Positions 27,476 through 36,816 of a DNA stretch of 64,000 nt are shown one piece after another (within the stretch, counting starts at the first letter, position 1; the number at the start of each line of letters is the position of its first letter). The DNA lies in the NCBI RefSeq assembly GCF_019599185.1, contig NZ_JAIEUL010000001.1, positions 186,001 through 250,000 on the forward strand, in the 5' to 3' direction. The position numbers and the translations under genes are program-made. The stretch is from Cryobacterium inferilacus. GTDB lineage: Bacteria; Actinomycetota; Actinomycetes; Actinomycetales; Microbacteriaceae. The notes under the pieces were generated by a model. That model made no database searches and was not told the origin of the DNA. It saw only the letters and a list, made by a program, of their open reading frames with translations.

Positions 27476-27730
27476 TGGTGCGCTCCTTGACCGCTGTGGG
27501 TGACCGCGCCACCCACTCGGCTACTCTCTCGAGCGACGATTTCGCTTGCGCGAAAACCCCGCGAATTCTATTGCGTCCTGCAACCGGCTCTTGGCTCTGG
27601 TTGCTAATACCTTTGGTCTACGACCAATGAATCTGGGCGAGTGCCGCCCATTAAGCCTTATGGCATCGGTTTGAGCGCGGCTCAAACGACTGCTTACGAT
27701 TATCGCACGCATTCCCAGGGTCGCGTGCGC
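27476..27730 (-). promoter_or_regulatory. Hairpin-rich leader/promoter region of the RNase E/G gene
   Basis: The 276-bp gap between the RNase gene and the divergent VKOR gene is less GC-rich than its surroundings. It holds three perfect short hairpins: TTTCGC/GCGAAA (27540-27555), TTGGTC/GACCAA (27613-27627) and GTTTGAGC/GCTCAAAC (27669-27687). E. coli rne is autoregulated through its 5' leader; a similar role here is inference. Confidence 0.5.
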
Positions 27731-27751
27731 GCCCCGTGACATAATCGCCAA

Positions 27752-28351
27752 GTGCCCCACACCGCGTCAAAAAAGCCTCCCATCGGCCTTGCAGTCTTCC
27801 TCATCATCGCCGCAAGCATCGGTATCGCGGCCGCTTTCGCGCTCACTCTGGACAAGTTCACGATGCTGCAGGATCCGTCCGCGCAGCTCTCCTGCAATTT
27901 CAGCGTCCTGGTCGGATGCAGCACGAATCTGGGCTCCTGGCAGGGTGAGTTGTTCGGGTTCCCGAATCCGCTCATCGGTGTCGCCGGATGGAGCGTGGTG
28001 ATCACCATCGGAGCCGCGCTCCTCGCCGGCGCCCGACTGGCACGCTGGTTCTGGCTGGGCCTGAATCTGGGCGTGACCGGGGCGCTCGTCTTCGTGATCT
28101 GGCTGATGGGGCAGAGCTTCTTCGTGCTCGACGTGCTCTGCCCGTGGTGCATGGTCACGTGGGCGGTGACGATCCCGGTGTTCCTGGCCGTGACCCTCTA
28201 CAACCTCAAGACCGGAATCATCCCGGCCCCTGCCGGTGTCCGTCGCCTCGCTGCCGGCTTGTACTCCTGGATCTTCGTGATCACCATCGCCTGTTACCTC
28301 GCCGCCGCCACGGTGGCCCAGCTCGAGATGGACTTCCTGAACCGTCTCTAG
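27752..28351 (+). CDS. Vitamin K epoxide reductase (VKOR) family protein
   Basis: Membrane thiol oxidoreductase that passes electrons from disulfide-bond-forming partners to quinone. 199 residues with about five TM helices. The loop Cys pair SCNFSVLVGC (C-x7-C, as in VKOR) and the active site LCPWCMV are both present. The start is a GTG at 27752. The usual DsbA-like thioredoxin partner is not adjacent or fused here and would have to be elsewhere. Confidence 0.88.
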   Translation: MPHTASKKPPIGLAVFLIIAASIGIAAAFALTLDKFTMLQDPSAQLSCNFSVLVGCSTNLGSWQGELFGFPNPLIGVAGWSVVITIGAALLAGARLARWFWLGLNLGVTGALVFVIWLMGQSFFVLDVLCPWCMVTWAVTIPVFLAVTLYNLKTGIIPAPAGVRRLAAGLYSWIFVITIACYLAAATVAQLEMDFLNRL

Positions 28352-28380
28352 GGACGTTCCGCCCGTGCCGGCCCATGAGA

Positions 28381-28416
28381 AAAGCCCCGAAAACCAACGT
28401 GGGTTTTCGGGGCTTT
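28381..28416. terminator. Bidirectional terminator between VKOR and ndk
   Basis: A 15-bp arm (28381-28395, AAAGCCCCGAAAACC) pairs with GGTTTTCGGGGCTTT around a short loop. A and T runs at the ends allow termination on both strands for these convergent genes. Confidence 0.9.
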
Positions 28417-28436
28417 CGGCGCGGCGGGAACGACTT

Positions 28437-28856
28437 CTAGGCGAACCAGAGGGCCAGCTCGCGGGCGGCGGACTCCGGCGAGTCCGAGCCGTGGACGAGA
28501 TTCTGCTGAACCTTCAGTCCCCAGTCCCTGCCGAGGTCGCCACGGATGGTTCCGGGAGCGGCGGTGGTGGGGTCTGTGGTGCCGGCGAGGGCGCGGAAGC
28601 CCTCGATCACGCGGTCGCCTGCGACCCGGAGTGCCAGGATCGACCCGCTTTCCATGAACTCCACGAGCGGCTCGAAGAACGGCTTGCCGGCGTGCTCGGC
28701 GTAGTGCTCGGCGAGGAGCGAACGCTCGGCCTGCACGAGCTTGATGTCGACGAGGGAGTAACCCTTCGCCTCGATGCGGCGAAGGATCTCACCGGAGAGG
28801 TTGCGGGCCACGCCGTCGGGCTTGACCAATACGAGTGTTTCCTGAACGTTCGTCAT
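28437..28856 (-). CDS. ndk: Nucleoside diphosphate kinase
   Basis: Balances NTP pools by transferring the gamma phosphate through a phosphohistidine. 139 residues: ETLVLVKPDGVARN, GKPFFEPLVEFMESG, the phosphate-binding TIRGDLGRDW and the catalytic His in NLVHGSDSPE. Downstream of DUF4233, folC and ileS on the same strand. Confidence 0.97.
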   Translation of the reverse strand: MTNVQETLVLVKPDGVARNLSGEILRRIEAKGYSLVDIKLVQAERSLLAEHYAEHAGKPFFEPLVEFMESGSILALRVAGDRVIEGFRALAGTTDPTTAAPGTIRGDLGRDWGLKVQQNLVHGSDSPESAARELALWFA

Positions 28857-28912
28857 GAGTTCTCCTTGTGCGCTCTGTCGAGCTGTTGTGGCTGGTCGGC
28901 CGTTGTGGCCGG

Positions 28913-29254
28913 CTAGCTGTTCTGTCTGTCAATGCGTGCCCCGGTGATCATGCAGTAGGCCCACATGCCGGTGAAGAGTGCCCCGACGAAGAACATCGCG
29001 GGGGTGAGGAATCCGGTGGCGAGAACGACGACCTGGACTCCCCAGCCGATCGCATAGGCCCAGTTGTACCGTAGCAACCCGAGCGTGGCGACCATGATCA
29101 GGCACAGCACGGCGCCGCCGCCGAGCGTGACCCAGGCCGGCAGATCGCTGAGACCGAAGACCACCAGGGTGCCCAGGAACACCACGACCAGCTCGAAACC
29201 GAGCACGATCGAGGCGAGCGAACGCCGCACAGAGGACGCGCGGCGAGCACTCAC
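28913..29254 (-). CDS. DUF4233 membrane protein
   Basis: 113 residues with four hydrophobic segments (about 12-34, 40-60, 65-84, 87-105). The pattern GFELVVVFLGTLVVFGL and RYNWAYAIGWGVQ is that of DUF4233, regularly found after folC in actinobacteria. The GTG start overlaps the folC stop (GTGA). Function unknown. Confidence 0.82.
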   Translation of the reverse strand: MSARRASSVRRSLASIVLGFELVVVFLGTLVVFGLSDLPAWVTLGGGAVLCLIMVATLGLLRYNWAYAIGWGVQVVVLATGFLTPAMFFVGALFTGMWAYCMITGARIDRQNS

Positions 29255-30621
29255 GGGGTCATCCAGTCCCCCGCGTCGGCCAACGCCACGGCGTCACCGA
29301 CGAGGGTGATCGAGCCGGCCACGAGAACGGCCCGTTTGGGCTCGTCCTGCGCCCAGCCGCGCGCGGCATCCAGGGCCTGGGCGAGGTCGCCGAACCGGTG
29401 GGTGTCGGCGTCGCCGACGTGGTCGCTGACCAGATCGGCCAGATCGTCGGTGGCGATCGCCCGTTCGGAGTGTGACTGGGTGACGTGGAACCTGGTGGCG
29501 ATGGGGCGCAGAGCCTCGATGATGCCGGCGGCGTCCTTGTCGGCGAGGATGCCGATCACCACGACGATCTCGTCGAAGTTGAAGTAGCTCTGCAGTGCCG
29601 CGGTGAGGGCGAGGGCGCCGTGCGGGTTGTGCGCGGCATCCACGAGCACGGTCGGTTCGATGCCGACCAACTGCAGGCGCCCCGGCGAGGTGGCGGTGGC
29701 GAGGCCCTCGACCAGGATGTCTTCGACCAGCGCCTGACTGCCGGCACCGAGGAACGACTCCACGGCCGCGATGGCCACGGCGGCGTTCTGCGCCTGGTGG
29801 GTGCCGTAGAGCGGCAGGAACAACTCGGAGTAGGTACCCGCGATACCGCGCACGGAGATCAGCTGGCCGCCGACGGCCACGTGACTGGCCAGGAGGGCGA
29901 AGTCGCCGCCCTCGGCCGCCAGGGTCGACTCGGTGAGCTCGGCTGCCCGGCTCAGCTCGGTCATGGCCTCCGGCAGCTGCGCGGCGGTCACGACGGCGGC
30001 CGCTGGCTTGATGATCCCCGACTTGGTGCGAGCGATCTCGGCGATGGTGTCGCCGAGCCGCTTGGTGTGGTCGAGGGCGATGGGGGTGAACACGGCCACC
30101 TGGCCGTCGGCCACGTTGGTGGAGTCCCATTCGCCGCCCATGCCGACTTCGAGCACGACAACGTCGACGGGCGCATCCGCGAAACAGGCGAAGGCGAGCA
30201 CGGTGAGGGCCTCGAAGAAGGTCAGGGGCTCCTGGCCCGCCGTCTCCAATTCGGCATCGACCATGCCCAAATAGGGCTGGATGTCGGACCAGTTCGCGGC
30301 CAACGCCTCGTCGCTGATCGACTGACCGTCGATCACGATGCGCTCGTTGAGTCGCACCAGGTGCGGGCTCACCAGCAGGCCGGTGCGCAGACCGTATGCA
30401 CGCAGGATGCTCTCGATGATGCGGCTGGTGCTGGTCTTGCCGTTGGTGCCGGTCACGTGGATGATCGGGTAGGAGTTCTGCGGGTCGCCCAGCAGTTCAA
30501 CGGCCCGCCTGGTGGCCTGCAGCCTGGGCTGGGGTGCGTTCTCCCCCACCCGCTCGAGCAGCGCCGCCAGTACGGCGTCGCCGGCGTCGCGGAATTCGTC
30601 GGGGTAGTAGTCGTCAGACAT
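29251..30621 (-). CDS. folC: Folylpolyglutamate synthase / dihydrofolate synthase
   Basis: Mur-ligase-like enzyme adding glutamate to dihydropteroate and folates. 456 residues from the ATG at 30621, which has AGAGGA upstream; the longer frame to 30651 has no comparable site. The P-loop VTGTNGKTS (about residues 56-64), [23 protein letters not shown] and [10 protein letters not shown] are visible. It overlaps the end of ileS by eight bases. Confidence 0.95.
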   Translation of the reverse strand: MSDDYYPDEFRDAGDAVLAALLERVGENAPQPRLQATRRAVELLGDPQNSYPIIHVTGTNGKTSTSRIIESILRAYGLRTGLLVSPHLVRLNERIVIDGQSISDEALAANWSDIQPYLGMVDAELETAGQEPLTFFEALTVLAFACFADAPVDVVVLEVGMGGEWDSTNVADGQVAVFTPIALDHTKRLGDTIAEIARTKSGIIKPAAAVVTAAQLPEAMTELSRAAELTESTLAAEGGDFALLASHVAVGGQLISVRGIAGTYSELFLPLYGTHQAQNAAVAIAAVESFLGAGSQALVEDILVEGLATATSPGRLQLVGIEPTVLVDAAHNPHGALALTAALQSYFNFDEIVVVIGILADKDAAGIIEALRPIATRFHVTQSHSERAIATDDLADLVSDHVGDADTHRFGDLAQALDAARGWAQDEPKRAVLVAGSITLVGDAVALADAGDWMTP

Positions 30622-33600
30622 TGATGGTTCCTCTTTCGCGGGCGACGGCAACGATGACCGGCCCGTGGTTCGCGTAGTGGTCGGCCTCGAAGCGAACGTA
30701 GTGTTCCACGACGGAGCCGGTCAGACCCGGCAGCCATTCGGCGGGGGTGCCGGCGGTATCGGCCGGTGCGGAGTGCGTGCTGAAGCGGGTGGCCAGGGTC
30801 TCACCGGCGACGTCGACGCTGCTGGCCAGGGCGAAGGTGGCCGCATCCGCGTCGTCGACGAAGACCAGGTCGAGTCGAATGCGGTCGCTGACCGCGAATC
30901 CGGCGGACTTGCGGGTGTCCTGCACGGCCCTGATCAGGTCACGGGCCAGGCCCTCGGCCTCGAGTTCGGGCGTGGTGCCCGTCTCGAGCAGCACGAAACC
31001 GCCACCGGCCAGCAGGGCGAGGGCCGAGCTGTTCAGGACGGATTCGGCGTCGGTGGACGTCGAGGCGGCCTGCAATTCCAGGTCGTACTCCCCCGTCACC
31101 AGGGCGATGCCGCCGGCGGTGACGACGCCATCCGTCTCTGACCAGTCACCGGTGCGCGCGGCCTTGATGACCTGCTGCACCTGCTTGCCCAGGCGTGGGC
31201 CGGCGGCACGGGCGTTGACCGTGAGCTTGGAGGTGATGCCGTAGCTCTCTGCGCTGTCGGCCTGCTGCTCGACCAGGGTGACGGCCTTGACGTTCAGTTC
31301 GTCGCGCAGAATACCCGCGAAGCCGGCCAGGGCAGCGGTGTCGGTGGTGACGACGGTGAGGTTCGCCAGTGGCAGGCGCACTCGCAGCCCCGCCTTCTTG
31401 CGCAGCGACAGCACGGTGGAGCTGATCAGGCGCACCTGGTCCATGGCGGTGACGAGGCCGGGGTCGGCGGGGAAGACCGTGGCGTCCGGCCAGTCGGTGA
31501 GGTGCACACTGCGCCCGCCGGTGAGGCCCTGCCAGATGCGTTCGGATACGAGCGGCAGCAGGGGCGCGGCGACCCGGGTCACGGTCTCGAGCACCGTGTA
31601 GAGCGTGTCGAAGGCGTCGGCTCCGGTGCCGTCTGCGGCCACTCCGCCCCAGAACCGGTCGCGGGAGCGGCGCACGTACCAGTTGGTGAGCACATCGGCG
31701 AAGTCACGGAGGCGCGCGGAGGCGAGGGTGCTGTCGAGGCGTTCCAGGTCGCCGGTGACGTCTTCGATGAGGTCGCGGGTCTTGGCCAGCAGGTAGCGGT
31801 CGAGCACGTCGGTCGAGTCGGTGCGCCAGGTGGCCGTGTAGCCGGTGGCGTTGGCGTAGAGGGAGAAGAAGTACCAGGTGCTCCACAGCGGCAGAAGCAG
31901 CTGGCGGGTGCCCTCGCGGATGCCTTCCTCGGTGACGACGAGGTTGCCGCCGCGCAGCACAGGAGAGCTCATCAGGAACCAGCGCATGGCATCGGAGCCA
32001 TCGCGGTCGAAGACCTCGTTGACGTTCGGGTAGTTGCGCAGCGACTTGCTCATCTTCTGCCCGTCGTTGCCGAGCACGATGCCGTGGCTGATGACGTTCT
32101 TGAACGCCGGCCGGTCGAACAGGGCGGTGGAGAGCACGTGCAGCAGGTAGAACCAGCCGCGGGTCTGGCCGATGTACTCCACGATGAAGTCGGCCGGGTT
32201 GTGCGAGTCGAACCACTCCCGGTTCTCGAACGGATAGTGCACCTGGGCGAACGGCATCGAGCCGGAATCGAACCAGACGTCGAGGACATCCTCGATGCGG
32301 CGCATGGTGGACTGCCCGGTGGGGTCGTCGGGGTTGGGCCGGGTGAGCGCGTCGATGTACGGGCGGTGCAGGTCGGTGGGGCGCACGCCGAAGTCGGCCT
32401 CGAGCTCGTCGAGCGAGCCGTAGACGTCCACCCGCGGGTAGGCGGGGTTGTCGCTCTTCCAGACCGGGATCGGTGAGCCCCAGTACCTGTTGCGGCTGAT
32501 CGACCAGTCCCTGGCGTTGCCGATCCACTTGCCGAACTGGCCGTCCTTGACGTTCTCCGGTACCCAGCTGACCTCCTGGTTGAGGTCGACCATACGGTCG
32601 CGGAAGTCGGTGACGCGCACGAACCAGCTCGACACGGCCTTGTAGATCAGCGGGTTGCGGCAGCGCCAGCAGTGCGGGTACGAGTGCTCGTAGCTGGCCT
32701 GGCGGAGCAGCCGGCCCTGCGCCTTGATCAGCTGGGTGAGCGGCTTGTTCGCGTCGCTCCAGAGCTGACCGGCGACCTCGGTGACGTCGGGCAGGAACTT
32801 GCCGCCGTCGTCGAGGGAGAGGATCACCGGGATGTCGTACGCGCGGCAGACGATCTGGTCCTCTTCACCGTAGGCGGGGGCCTGGTGCACGATGCCGGTG
32901 CCGTCGGAGGTGGTGACGTAGTCGGCGACCACAAAGCGCCAGGCGTTCTGCGTGCCCCACTCGCTCTCGTCGGCGTAGTAGTCGAACAGGCGGTCGTAGG
33001 AGACCCCCTCGAGGTCACGGCCCAGCACGGTGCGGCTGATCGCGGCCGTGGCGTCTGCGGCGCTCTCGTAGCCCAGGTCCTTGGCGTAGCTGCCGACCAG
33101 GTCGATGGCCAGCAGGTACTCGCCACCGAGCACCTCTGTGGTCGCCGCAGCGGCGCCGGCCTGCTCACGCAGCACCTCGGCATCCGGCGTGCCGCCCGGC
33201 CCTGCTGGGACGACGGCGTAGACGATCTCGGGGCCGACGGCCAGGGCGAGGTTGGTGGGCAGGGTCCACGGGGTGGTGGTCCAGGCCAGCGCGCGCACCG
33301 CGGTGAGGCCGAGGGTTTCGGCCTTGGCGCCGACCAGCGGGAAGGTGACCGTCACGGTCTGGTCCTGGCGCATCTTGTAGACGTCGTCGTCCATGCGCAG
33401 CTCGTGGTTGGACAGCGGGGTCTGGTCACGCCAGCAGTACGGCAGCACCCGGTAGCCCTCGTAGGCGAGGCCCTTGGTGTGCAGTTCCTTGAACGCCCAG
33501 ATCACCGACTCCATGTAGCTGATGTCGAGGGTCTTGTAGTCGTTCTCGAAGTCCACCCACCGCGCCTGACGGGTGACGTACTTCTCCCAGTCTTTGGTGT

Positions 33601-34039
33601 ACTCCAGCACGGATTCGCGGGCGACGGAGTTGAACGCGGCCAGGCCCATCTCTTCGATCTGGCTCTTGTCGGTGATGCCGAGCTTGCGCTCGGCCTCGAG
33701 CTCGGCGGGCAGGCCGTGGGTGTCCCAGCCGAACCGGCGGTGCACCTGCTTGCCGCGCATGGTCTGGAAGCGCGGGAACAGGTCTTTGGCGTAGCCGGTG
33801 AGCAGGTGACCGTAGTGCGGCAGGCCGTTGGCGAAGGGCGGGCCGTCGTAGAAGACCCACTCCTGGGCGCCCTCGCGGTTGTCGATGGAGGCCTGGAAGG
33901 TGCCGTCTTTCTCCCAGAAGTCCAGTACCTCGGTCTCGATCTGCGGGAAGTTCGGTGAGGGAACGACCGCTGTGTCCCTGGCGGGGTCGGCGGCGGGCAG
34001 GCCGAACGCGTTGTCTGTGGGCTGCTGCGGGTACGTCAT
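30614..34039 (-). CDS. ileS: Isoleucyl-tRNA synthetase, type 2 (eukaryote-like)
   Basis: Charges tRNA-Ile; class I enzyme. 1141 residues. The signature HYGH is at 75-78 ([14 protein letters not shown]), [14 protein letters not shown] follows, the editing domain carries [15 protein letters not shown], and [11 protein letters not shown] is the KMSKS loop. GWDTHGLP and the long C-terminal part mark the eukaryote-like type 2 form, which in characterised cases tolerates mupirocin. AGGAG precedes the ATG. The T-box upstream senses uncharged tRNA-Ile. Confidence 0.95.
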   Translation of the reverse strand: MTYPQQPTDNAFGLPAADPARDTAVVPSPNFPQIETEVLDFWEKDGTFQASIDNREGAQEWVFYDGPPFANGLPHYGHLLTGYAKDLFPRFQTMRGKQVHRRFGWDTHGLPAELEAERKLGITDKSQIEEMGLAAFNSVARESVLEYTKDWEKYVTRQARWVDFENDYKTLDISYMESVIWAFKELHTKGLAYEGYRVLPYCWRDQTPLSNHELRMDDDVYKMRQDQTVTVTFPLVGAKAETLGLTAVRALAWTTTPWTLPTNLALAVGPEIVYAVVPAGPGGTPDAEVLREQAGAAAATTEVLGGEYLLAIDLVGSYAKDLGYESAADATAAISRTVLGRDLEGVSYDRLFDYYADESEWGTQNAWRFVVADYVTTSDGTGIVHQAPAYGEEDQIVCRAYDIPVILSLDDGGKFLPDVTEVAGQLWSDANKPLTQLIKAQGRLLRQASYEHSYPHCWRCRNPLIYKAVSSWFVRVTDFRDRMVDLNQEVSWVPENVKDGQFGKWIGNARDWSISRNRYWGSPIPVWKSDNPAYPRVDVYGSLDELEADFGVRPTDLHRPYIDALTRPNPDDPTGQSTMRRIEDVLDVWFDSGSMPFAQVHYPFENREWFDSHNPADFIVEYIGQTRGWFYLLHVLSTALFDRPAFKNVISHGIVLGNDGQKMSKSLRNYPNVNEVFDRDGSDAMRWFLMSSPVLRGGNLVVTEEGIREGTRQLLLPLWSTWYFFSLYANATGYTATWRTDSTDVLDRYLLAKTRDLIEDVTGDLERLDSTLASARLRDFADVLTNWYVRRSRDRFWGGVAADGTGADAFDTLYTVLETVTRVAAPLLPLVSERIWQGLTGGRSVHLTDWPDATVFPADPGLVTAMDQVRLISSTVLSLRKKAGLRVRLPLANLTVVTTDTAALAGFAGILRDELNVKAVTLVEQQADSAESYGITSKLTVNARAAGPRLGKQVQQVIKAARTGDWSETDGVVTAGGIALVTGEYDLELQAASTSTDAESVLNSSALALLAGGGFVLLETGTTPELEAEGLARDLIRAVQDTRKSAGFAVSDRIRLDLVFVDDADAATFALASSVDVAGETLATRFSTHSAPADTAGTPAEWLPGLTGSVVEHYVRFEADHYANHGPVIVAVARERGTINV

Positions 34040-34084
34040 GCTTCTCCTGGACGAGGCGGTGTTGATCCGCTGGCCTATTCCACG

Positions 34085-34275
34085 AGGACGCCCGCCCCGA
34101 CAGGACGTAACGCGGTACCACCTCGCTTGCCGTTCCCTCGAGAGCGAACGACCGCTCGTACTAAGGCTGTGACGGGCCCGACCCGTTCGGCTCTACTGGC
34201 GGGCTTCCTGCCGGGGCAGACTGCCAACGTTCTTCCGAAAACTCCCCGGTGATAGCCGGATCAATGTCGATTAAT
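34085..34275 (-). promoter_or_regulatory. T-box leader of ileS, AUC (Ile) specifier
   Basis: Read on the minus strand, a short stem I holds ATCACCGGGGAG with the specifier ATC at 34253-34251, followed by TTTTCGGAAGAACG. Further on is the T-box proper, AGGTGGTACCGCG (about 34123-34111), which pairs with the free 3' end of tRNA. There is no U-tract after the antiterminator; the ileS ribosome-binding site lies 65-70 bp on. This fits the actinobacterial class that controls translation rather than transcription. Confidence 0.9.
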
Positions 34276-34320
34276 ACTACAGGGCCGCACGCCTCCCGGG
34301 GCAGGTGGGTGAGATGCAGA

Positions 34321-34935
34321 TCAGGCCGGGTCGAGCACCGTGGCGAATCCCGCGCACACCGGCGAGATGGCGACGTCCACGTACGGGCCGAGGTCGCCGC
34401 GCCCCACCCCGGCCGCGGCCCACTCGGCCGCAGCGGTCGCGGCGGCCGCGACGACGGCCGTCGAGAAGGCCCGTCCGACCGGATCGGCGTCGACGGCGTG
34501 TCCGGGTCTGGCGCCGACGAACTCGTGCACCAGTCCGGCCTGCACCAGCAACCGGGCGAGGGCGGATGCCGCCAACTCGCTGGTCGTCGCCATGACCTGG
34601 TCGTGGGTGACGGACCAGGGCACCCGCCCTGGACCGAAGCCGGCGGCGACGCGCAGAAGGGCCTGGCGGACCGACTCTGTGACCGGCGCGGAACGGTCGC
34701 AGGCGGCCAGTGCCGCCGGCAGCGTTGCCAGACCGTCGTCGACATCCACCCAGAGCAGGTCGCTCTTGGCGGTGAAGTAGTTGAAGAAGGTGTTGCGGCT
34801 CACGCCGGCTCGCCTGGCGATGTCGCCGACGGTGGTCTTGGCATAGGTCTGCTCGAGGAACAGCTCGGCCGCGGCCTCCTCGAGCATGGCCCTGGAGGAC
34901 CCGCGGGGACGACCAACGGCACGTGAATCCGACAT
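34321..34935 (-). CDS. TetR/AcrR-family transcriptional regulator
   Basis: 204 residues. The N-terminal helix-turn-helix is clear: AAAELFLEQTYAKTTVGDIARRAGVSRNTFFNYF. The C-terminal ligand domain is Ala-rich and not assigned. The gene is divergent from the ABC transporter operon with a 121-bp gap holding palindromes, so it probably represses itself and that operon. The ligand could be the imported peptide or a related compound (inference). Confidence 0.9.
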   Translation of the reverse strand: MSDSRAVGRPRGSSRAMLEEAAAELFLEQTYAKTTVGDIARRAGVSRNTFFNYFTAKSDLLWVDVDDGLATLPAALAACDRSAPVTESVRQALLRVAAGFGPGRVPWSVTHDQVMATTSELAASALARLLVQAGLVHEFVGARPGHAVDADPVGRAFSTAVVAAAATAAAEWAAAGVGRGDLGPYVDVAISPVCAGFATVLDPA

Positions 34936-34957
34936 GCGCCTCCGGTGTTCTACGATG

Positions 34958-34995
34958 GGACTCGATGCATCCAGTTATTGGATCGAGTCCAATAA
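34958..34995. promoter_or_regulatory. Overlapping palindromes between TetR gene and ABC operon
   Basis: TTATTGGA (34975-34982) and TCCAATAA (34988-34995) form a perfect 8-bp inverted repeat with a 5-bp spacer. A second perfect 9-bp inverted repeat, GGACTCGAT (34958-34966) and ATCGAGTCC (34982-34990), interlocks with it. Such sites are typical of TetR-type operators; assignment to the adjacent regulator is inference. Confidence 0.65.
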
Positions 34996-35008
34996 TGGCA
35001 TACAGCCA

Positions 35009-35044
35009 TCACCTCCCTCGTGAAACGTCACCTCCCTCGTGAAA
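35009..35044. repeat. 17-bp direct repeat before the ABC solute-binding gene
   Basis: TCACCTCCCTCGTGAAA occurs at 35009-35025 and again at 35028-35044, period 19 bp. The second copy ends 12 bases before the ATG. It may be a recent slippage duplication or a tandem binding site. Confidence 0.85.
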
Positions 35045-35056
35045 AGAGACACCAGC

Positions 35057-36724
35057 ATGCCCCGTCAGGGAACCGTTCGCTTCGCCCCGCGCCCCGTCAC
35101 CCTCGCCCTGGTGGCCGCCACCGCCGCCGTCGGCCTCGTTCTGACCGGCTGCACGAGCGCATCCCCCGGCGGCGACGCGAGCACGCCGGCCAGCGGAGGC
35201 ACGCTCACCTACGCCTCCGGCGACGCCGAGCCGACCTGCCTCGACCCGCACGTGGGTGGCAACTACCCCCAGGCACTGGTCGCCAGCCAATTCCTTGAGT
35301 CCCTGGTGTCGCTGAACGCCGACGGAGACGTCATCCCGTGGCTGGCCGACAGCTGGACCGTCAGCCCGGACGGGCTCAGCTGGGAGTTCACTCTCCGGGA
35401 CGGCGTGAGCTTCACCGACGGCACGCCGCTGGATGCCGCGGCCGTGCAGGCCAATGTCGCCCACCTGCAGGACCCCGCGACGGGCTCCTCCACCGGCTAC
35501 CTGGCCCTGGCCAAGGTCACCGGAACCGAGGCGGTCTCCGACTCCGTGGTGCGCCTCACCCTGGCCGAACCCGATTCGGCACTGCTCGAGTCGCTGTCCC
35601 AGCCGTGGTTGGCCATCCAGTCCCCCACCGCCCTGGAGCGCAGCCAGGACGAGAACTGCGCCGCCCCCGTGGGCACCGGACCGTTCATCGTCGACTCCTG
35701 GGTGAAGCAGAACGCCATCACCCTGGTGCGGAACGACGACTACACCTCCCCGCCCCAGGACGCGGCCCACGAGGGCGCTGCCTACCTGGAGAGCATCGTG
35801 TGGCGCTTCATCCCCGACTCCGCGTCGCGCTACGCCGCGCTGCAGGCGGGCGAGGTCGACGTGATCGACAACGCTCAGCCGGACACCATCAGCCAGGCAG
35901 AGTCCAGCGAGTCCATCGTGCACCTCGACGCCCCACGGCCAGGGGCATCCAACCGGATCGAACTGAACTCGGGCAAGGCGCCGTTCAACGACGCCGCCGT
36001 GCGTGAGGCGTTCATCCGCTCCGCCAACGTCGACGACGCCGTCACCGCCCTGTTCCAGGGCAGCGCGGAACGCTCGTACTCCGCCCTCTCCAGCGTCGAG
36101 CCGCTCGGCACTTCCCGCCCCGACCTGTTCGACTACGACCCCGACGCCGCCGCCGACCTGCTCGACGCGGCCGGCTGGTCGGAAACGGATGCCGACGGCT
36201 ACCGCGTGAAGGACGGCGTGCGGCTCACCGTTGTGTTCCCGGTGAGCACCAACCAGTCCATTCCCGCCGAGCAGTCCCTCTTCGAGCAGATCCAGGCCAC
36301 GGCCAAGGAAACCGGGTTCGACGTGCAGTTGAGCCGCCTCGACCTCGCCAGCTGGTACACCGCGCTCGGCTCCAACGACTACGACGCGGTCAGCGCCCCG
36401 TACACCAAGGTGGGTCCTGACGTGCTGAGGATCCTGTTCGACTCGGCCGGGATCGTTCCGGCTCCCAGCGGCTACTTCGCCAATCACGCCCAGTTGAACG
36501 ACCCGGAACTGGATGCTCTGCTCGCCCAGGCGAATGCGACGAACGACGCAGACACCCGCGCCGCGCTGTACGCAGACGCGCAGGACATCGTGCTGGAAGG
36601 CTTCTACATCCTGCCGCTCTACGACCAGCAGAACCACTTCCTGCTCAGCTCCGCCGTCGAGGGCGCACGGGCCCTGCCCACCGTGTCGACACCCACGTTC
36701 TACGACACCTGGTTGAACCGCTGA
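35057..36724 (+). CDS. ABC transporter solute-binding lipoprotein, family 5 (peptide type)
   Basis: 555 residues. The N-terminus has a basic start, hydrophobic core and lipobox LTGC, so it is a lipoprotein. The family 5 (DppA/OppA) fold is seen in GTLTYASGDAEPTCLDPH, IPWLADSWTVSPDGLSWEFTLRDGVSFTDGTPL (given as one stretch in family logos) and the later ALYADAQDIV. It delivers dipeptides, oligopeptides or similar ligands to the permeases downstream. The ATG at 35057 is preferred over GTG 35039 because AAGAGA precedes it. Confidence 0.9.
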   Translation: MPRQGTVRFAPRPVTLALVAATAAVGLVLTGCTSASPGGDASTPASGGTLTYASGDAEPTCLDPHVGGNYPQALVASQFLESLVSLNADGDVIPWLADSWTVSPDGLSWEFTLRDGVSFTDGTPLDAAAVQANVAHLQDPATGSSTGYLALAKVTGTEAVSDSVVRLTLAEPDSALLESLSQPWLAIQSPTALERSQDENCAAPVGTGPFIVDSWVKQNAITLVRNDDYTSPPQDAAHEGAAYLESIVWRFIPDSASRYAALQAGEVDVIDNAQPDTISQAESSESIVHLDAPRPGASNRIELNSGKAPFNDAAVREAFIRSANVDDAVTALFQGSAERSYSALSSVEPLGTSRPDLFDYDPDAAADLLDAAGWSETDADGYRVKDGVRLTVVFPVSTNQSIPAEQSLFEQIQATAKETGFDVQLSRLDLASWYTALGSNDYDAVSAPYTKVGPDVLRILFDSAGIVPAPSGYFANHAQLNDPELDALLAQANATNDADTRAALYADAQDIVLEGFYILPLYDQQNHFLLSSAVEGARALPTVSTPTFYDTWLNR

Positions 36725-36816
36725 CAACGCCCAGGAGCATCCGACCTGGCGCCGTCGCCGTCGCGGGGCGGCGGCGCCTGCTCGGCGTCGTCCTGCTTCG
36801 CCGACTGGTCGGCGGG

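Noticed and set aside
35020..35298. Arg/His-rich 92-codon frame at the start of the solute-binding gene
   Set aside because: Out-of-frame shadow starting in the direct repeat.
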